Below, piece by piece: positions 60,908 to 64,000 of a stretch of DNA of 64,000 nucleotides. The notes below the pieces were generated by a model. The model worked only from the letters and a program-made list of their open reading frames with translations, made no database searches and was not told the DNA's origin. The stretch comes from Liquorilactobacillus hordei DSM 19519 (GTDB lineage: Bacteria; Bacillota; Bacilli; Lactobacillales; Lactobacillaceae): positions 1,488,001 to 1,552,000 of the forward strand of contig NZ_CP049303.1 of the NCBI RefSeq assembly GCF_019443985.1. Reading direction: 5' to 3'. How positions within the stretch are numbered: the stretch's first letter is position 1; every line of letters starts with the position of its first letter. Position numbers and translations under genes: made by a program.

Positions 60908-62209
60908 CTATTCTCCTTTTGTAGAATTGAAGTTTTGTATAACTTTAGCAAAATTTGTTTGAATTTCTGAAAGACTCACTGCCACTTCTTGACCACTGGA
61001 CATTTCTTTCAAATTTGCTTTACCTGCTGCAAGTTCTTCTTCACCAACCGTAAGTGTATACTTAGCGTTTAAACGACTAGCATTCTTAAATTGTCCTTTA
61101 GGTTTTCGTTCCAAGTAATCGCGTTCAGCACTTAAACCTGCTTTGCGAATTGCATGAACGAGTTTCATTGTTCCAGAAAGAGTCTTATCTCCGATACCAA
61201 CTACATATACATCCAAACCATTGTCATTATTCAGCTTGATTCCTTCAGCATCTAGAACCAAAAGTAATCGTTCAACTCCAAGACCAAAACCAATTCCTGG
61301 TGTCTCTGGTCCACCTAGTTGCTCGACTAAACCATTATAACGTCCGCCAGCACAAACCGTTGTCCACTTGCCACCAAAAGCTTTAGAATCACTCATAATT
61401 TCAAAAATTGTATGATTATAATAATCTAGTCCTCGAACCATATTCGAATCAATCTCATATGGTATTTCAAGCGTGTCTAGAAGCATCTTAACCTTATCAA
61501 AATGCTCTTGTGCGTCAGGAGTTAAATAATCAAGAATATCCGGTGCATCGGCAACAATTTTTTGGTCATTCAAATCTTTACTGTCAAGAACACGCAATGG
61601 ATTTTTATGAAGTCGTTCTTTTGAATCAGCACTTAGTTGACTCTCGAAGGGCTCAAGATAAGCAACCAGAGCATTACGATAATTAGTACGTGATTCAACG
61701 TCACCTAGTGTATTAATTGCAAGTTTGAGATTTTTCAAACCAAAGCTACGTAAAAGTTCAACTGCCATTGACATCACTTCAACATCCAATGCTGGATTAT
61801 CAACACCAAAAGCCTCAACACCAATTTGATGAAACTCTCTTAATCTCCCAGCTTGTGGTCTCTCATAGCGAAACATTGGCCCCATATAAAATGTCTTAAA
61901 AGGCTTTTGAATCTCTGGACCGTAAAGCTTATTTTCAACATATGCACGTACAACTCCGGCAGTCCCTTCAGGACGTAGAGTAATATGGCGCTCTCCTTTG
62001 TCAAAAAAATCATACATTTCTTTTGTAACAATATCTGAAGTTTCACCCGATGTGCGTGAAAAAACTTCAAAACTTTCAAATATTGGTGTACGAATCTCAT
62101 TATATCGATACTTATTAAATAACTTACGTGCTCTTTCTTCAACACTTTGCCATTTTTCTGATTCTCCAGGGATAATATCTGTTGTACCCTTTGGACGTTG
62201 ATATTTCAT
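60908..62209 (-). CDS. hisS: histidine--tRNA ligase
   Basis: 433 aa class IIa synthetase. [15 protein letters not shown] start, motif 2 ([20 protein letters not shown]), the His-specific [14 protein letters not shown] and [15 protein letters not shown], motif 3 ([13 protein letters not shown]), and a C-terminal anticodon-binding domain. GAGGAG before the ATG. First gene of hisS-aspS. Confidence 0.98.
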   Translation of the reverse strand: MKYQRPKGTTDIIPGESEKWQSVEERARKLFNKYRYNEIRTPIFESFEVFSRTSGETSDIVTKEMYDFFDKGERHITLRPEGTAGVVRAYVENKLYGPEIQKPFKTFYMGPMFRYERPQAGRLREFHQIGVEAFGVDNPALDVEVMSMAVELLRSFGLKNLKLAINTLGDVESRTNYRNALVAYLEPFESQLSADSKERLHKNPLRVLDSKDLNDQKIVADAPDILDYLTPDAQEHFDKVKMLLDTLEIPYEIDSNMVRGLDYYNHTIFEIMSDSKAFGGKWTTVCAGGRYNGLVEQLGGPETPGIGFGLGVERLLLVLDAEGIKLNNDNGLDVYVVGIGDKTLSGTMKLVHAIRKAGLSAERDYLERKPKGQFKNASRLNAKYTLTVGEEELAAGKANLKEMSSGQEVAVSLSEIQTNFAKVIQNFNSTKGE

Positions 62210-62244
62210 TATTTACTCCTCCTCAATCTTTTTACATTTTAACG

Positions 62245-62459
62245 AAAAAAAACCTTGCCGAAGAAATTCGACAAGGGTGCAAACAGCACGGTACCACCTT
62301 AATAAGCTACTCATTGGATAACGTTCCACAACGGTATGCATTATGCATACACCTAAGAAGTGTCTTTCGTTTGGACCATCCCAGTGAGACTTTCACCAAT
62401 CACTCACTCTCTATTTGGGAACTTCCAACTACTCCTCTTCTATCCGGCTCTAATATACA
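62245..62459 (-). ncRNA. T-box riboswitch controlling hisS-aspS
   Basis: T-box motif AAGGTGGTACCGTG at 62287-62300 (minus). The terminator CCTTGTCG/CGGCAAGG (62253-62276) is followed by eight Ts. Upstream stem I contains GGAGTAG and TTGGTGAAAG elements. The candidate specifier region reads GACAC (62360-62364), containing GAC (Asp) and CAC (His). Confidence 0.92.
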
Positions 62460-62465
62460 ACTATA

Positions 62466-62494
62466 AACATACTTTACTTTTACCACAAAGTCAA
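62466..62494 (-). promoter_or_regulatory. promoter of hisS-aspS T-box transcript
   Basis: Minus strand TTGACT (complement of 62489-62494), 17-base spacer, TATGTT (complement of 62466-62471). Confidence 0.65.
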
Positions 62495-62512
62495 GATTTG
62501 CAAAGAAGATAA

Positions 62513-63370
62513 CTAGTTCTCAAAATATTTTGTTAAACCTGTTACAACATCTGAAGAAATCGTATTTTGATAAGAATTAGATTTAATTTGTAGAAAATCC
62601 CGATCGCTATTAATATATCCCATTTCTAATAATATCGCCGGAAATTTATTATCTCTGATAACTAAGAAATCACCCAAGTCAACACCGCGATTATCTAAAT
62701 TCAAAGTATTAAACTCTGAATTTATAGTTTTAGCTAAACGATAAGATCTTTTTTTATGATAATAATATGTGGTAACTCCAGACGCATCATTAGCAACTGG
62801 TGAAGAATCAAAATGAAAACTAATAAAAACATCAGCATGAACACGATTAGAAAGAGCAGACCTATCTGATAATCCTACATATTTATTTGAATTTCTTGTC
62901 ATATAAACCTTTGTGCCCTTAGCACGCAACTTTGCAACCACTTTGCGTGCAACCTTCAGAGTATAGGTTTTTTCCATCTTACCAGTTGTAGACAGTGCAC
63001 CTGAATCAGCACCGCCATGTCCTGGATCAATTACAATTGTAGCATTGGCAACATTGTTTATCTTATTACGATAATTTTTCGCTAAGCTCCAATCAGCAAT
63101 CCAGCCAAAATTGTTAGTTGCATCCTTAACATAAATCCAGTGATATTTCCTTCGAATTATTGTAACTCGCTGATCTTTTTTTAGCGTACTCTTCCTTGAA
63201 TATTCAGTACCAGGTCCATTTCGAAGACTAGTTCTCGGTGTCATAATCAGTACTTGCTGCAAATATCCAAATGTTTTAGCAGCTAAAATTATAACAAGAA
63301 TAATTACAATTGCTATTAGAAATAAATTTCTCCTATTTTTGTATATAAAATACTTGTTTTGGTTTTTCAT
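62513..63370 (-). CDS. N-acetylmuramoyl-L-alanine amidase with SH3b domain
   Basis: 285 aa. N-terminal membrane anchor (about 15-35), a bacterial SH3 domain (about 44-98, LRNGPGTEYSRKSTLKKDQRVT), then an Amidase_3 domain with zinc ligands His118 (DPGHGG), Glu133, His186 (SFHFDS) and catalytic Glu249 (LLEMGY). Cleaves the bond between muramic acid and the stem peptide; likely in wall turnover or cell separation. GGAG before ATG. Confidence 0.95.
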   Translation of the reverse strand: MKNQNKYFIYKNRRNLFLIAIVIILVIILAAKTFGYLQQVLIMTPRTSLRNGPGTEYSRKSTLKKDQRVTIIRRKYHWIYVKDATNNFGWIADWSLAKNYRNKINNVANATIVIDPGHGGADSGALSTTGKMEKTYTLKVARKVVAKLRAKGTKVYMTRNSNKYVGLSDRSALSNRVHADVFISFHFDSSPVANDASGVTTYYYHKKRSYRLAKTINSEFNTLNLDNRGVDLGDFLVIRDNKFPAILLEMGYINSDRDFLQIKSNSYQNTISSDVVTGLTKYFEN

Positions 63371-63403
63371 TAGTCGTCTCCATCAATCATGATTCATCAT
63401 CTA

Positions 63404-63433
63404 ATCATAAGCTGTACGCAACAAAAACGTTAA
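63404..63433 (-). promoter_or_regulatory. candidate promoter of the amidase gene
   Basis: Minus strand TTAACG (complement of 63428-63433), 18 bases, TATGAT (complement of 63404-63409). Confidence 0.45.
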
Positions 63434-63484
63434 CTTATTGAATCCATGATAGTACCTAAAAAAATATAAAATTGTATTTTCGAT

Positions 63485-64000
63485 TCATAAAATCTCACTA
63501 ATCTTCGTTACTTGCTTGTCACAAATGACGGAATTATCAATCAAGTTATCTGGATCAAATAAATACCCAGACATCCCCGCATTATGACCTGCTTTTACAT
63601 CAAGTACTCGATCGCCTATCATGACCGCTTTTTTTGGATTAATTGAATAACGATTACACAAATACTGTAGTGACTCTGGATTAGGTTTCCTAGGAAAATT
63701 GTCCTCAGAAGTCACAAAGCCACTAAAAAACGTCAATAAATCATCTTTTTTTAATAATTCTATTGCTTTTTTATCCCTATGTGTCAGCAAAAAGTTTCGT
63801 CCACCTGAAAAAGTTATTTTTTGACACACTTCTTTAACATCAACAAAAGGTCTTGCATTTTTAGAGGCCCTTTTTTCAAGTATCTGATATTTCTCCCTAA
63901 TCTTTACTTGAAGATCATTTGAAATGTCCAACAAAAAGTCGTCAAAGGTTCTTCCTACTGAATATTGGCGCATTTTTCGGTAAACAGCTTTTCGATTAAC
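63485..64000 (-). CDS. HAD family hydrolase, 5' end cut by window
   Basis: 172 codons to the window edge; the frame stays open beyond the ATG at 63973 (nine more codons), so the true start lies outside. HAD motifs II (FLLTHRDK, Thr), III (FPRKPNPESL, Lys) and IV (VMIGDRVLDVKAGHNAG, with the acids) are present; motif I with the nucleophile Asp would be in the missing part. Resembles phosphoglycolate phosphatase/beta-phosphoglucomutase-like HAD_2 proteins; substrate unknown. Confidence 0.85.
   Translation of the reverse strand, partial: VNRKAVYRKMRQYSVGRTFDDFLLDISNDLQVKIREKYQILEKRASKNARPFVDVKEVCQKITFSGGRNFLLTHRDKKAIELLKKDDLLTFFSGFVTSEDNFPRKPNPESLQYLCNRYSINPKKAVMIGDRVLDVKAGHNAGMSGYLFDPDNLIDNSVICDKQVTKISEIL

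Noticed and set aside
62182..62466. Plus-strand open frame across the hisS leader
   Set aside because: Covers the T-box and terminator, lacks a ribosome site, and has no family features.

Overview
This window is a stretch of low-GC Firmicutes chromosome. Gene content and order point to the family Lactobacillaceae: rnhB-rbgA-lepB, ypbB-recQ-LysM, scpAB-rluB, pfkA-pyk, era-recO-glyQS-dnaG-rpoD and hisS-aspS all lie in the order known from lactobacilli and, in part, from Bacillus. A genus in the Ligilactobacillus/Liquorilactobacillus neighbourhood is a guess, not something the sequence proves. Nearly all genes are on the minus strand; the exceptions are one YitT paralogue, a small DUF2929 gene and ppsR. 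There are no rRNA or tRNA genes, insertion sequences, prophage parts or CRISPR arrays.

Layout (minus strand unless stated). 1-2500: end of dprA, then rnhB, rbgA and lepB. 2813-6124: an envelope block of a CtpA-type protease, YozE, YpmS and a YpmR-like GDSL hydrolase. 6405-11807: folate, lysine and RNA block (dfrA, thyA, ABC-F, cca, dapB). 11979-12866 (+): YitT. 13115-21728: TPR protein, hup, der, rpsA, cmk, LysM protein, recQ, ypbB. 22018-28141: FMN-riboswitch-controlled ribU, then rluB, scpB, scpA, ribT, xerD, fur, cvfB and a DUF441 membrane protein. 28576-34838: pyk, pfkA, dnaE. 34970-40336: DUF2929 (+), clpB, pepT, a Nif3-like protein. 40329-44400: trmK and then a cysteine operon (cysK/mccA, mccB, nucleoside phosphorylase). 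44408-50640: rpoD, dnaG, glyS, glyQ with a T-box. 50938-55458: recO, era, dgkA, ybeY, phoH, yqeY, rpsU. 55677-56489 (+): ppsR. 56610-64000: nfo, a second YitT, msrA, aspS and hisS with a T-box, an amidase, and a HAD hydrolase cut by the window end.

The most interesting object is the leader of the cysteine operon (44134-44400). Behind a good promoter lies a 35-codon reading frame with a strong Shine-Dalgarno sequence and three consecutive Cys codons. It is followed by a copy of the 5' arm of a strong intrinsic terminator that sits just before cysK. Positions of Cys codons, stop codon, decoy arm and terminator fit classical ribosome-stalling attenuation, here apparently sensing charged tRNA-Cys. 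No T-box motif is present there. A second translated-leader candidate precedes clpB: a 21-codon frame that contains a terminator-like hairpin, between a near-consensus promoter and the clpB ribosome binding site.

Other points: xerD appears to start at AUC; the hisS-aspS T-box has a GACAC that could read as both Asp and His specifier; many gene-end hairpins share a common arm sequence; RecQ and the PHP domain of DnaE have lost metal ligands; and the cysteine operon contains a nucleoside phosphorylase-family gene where Bacillus has the mtnN nucleosidase. All calls rest on reading the sequence and recalled family features; no database search was run.
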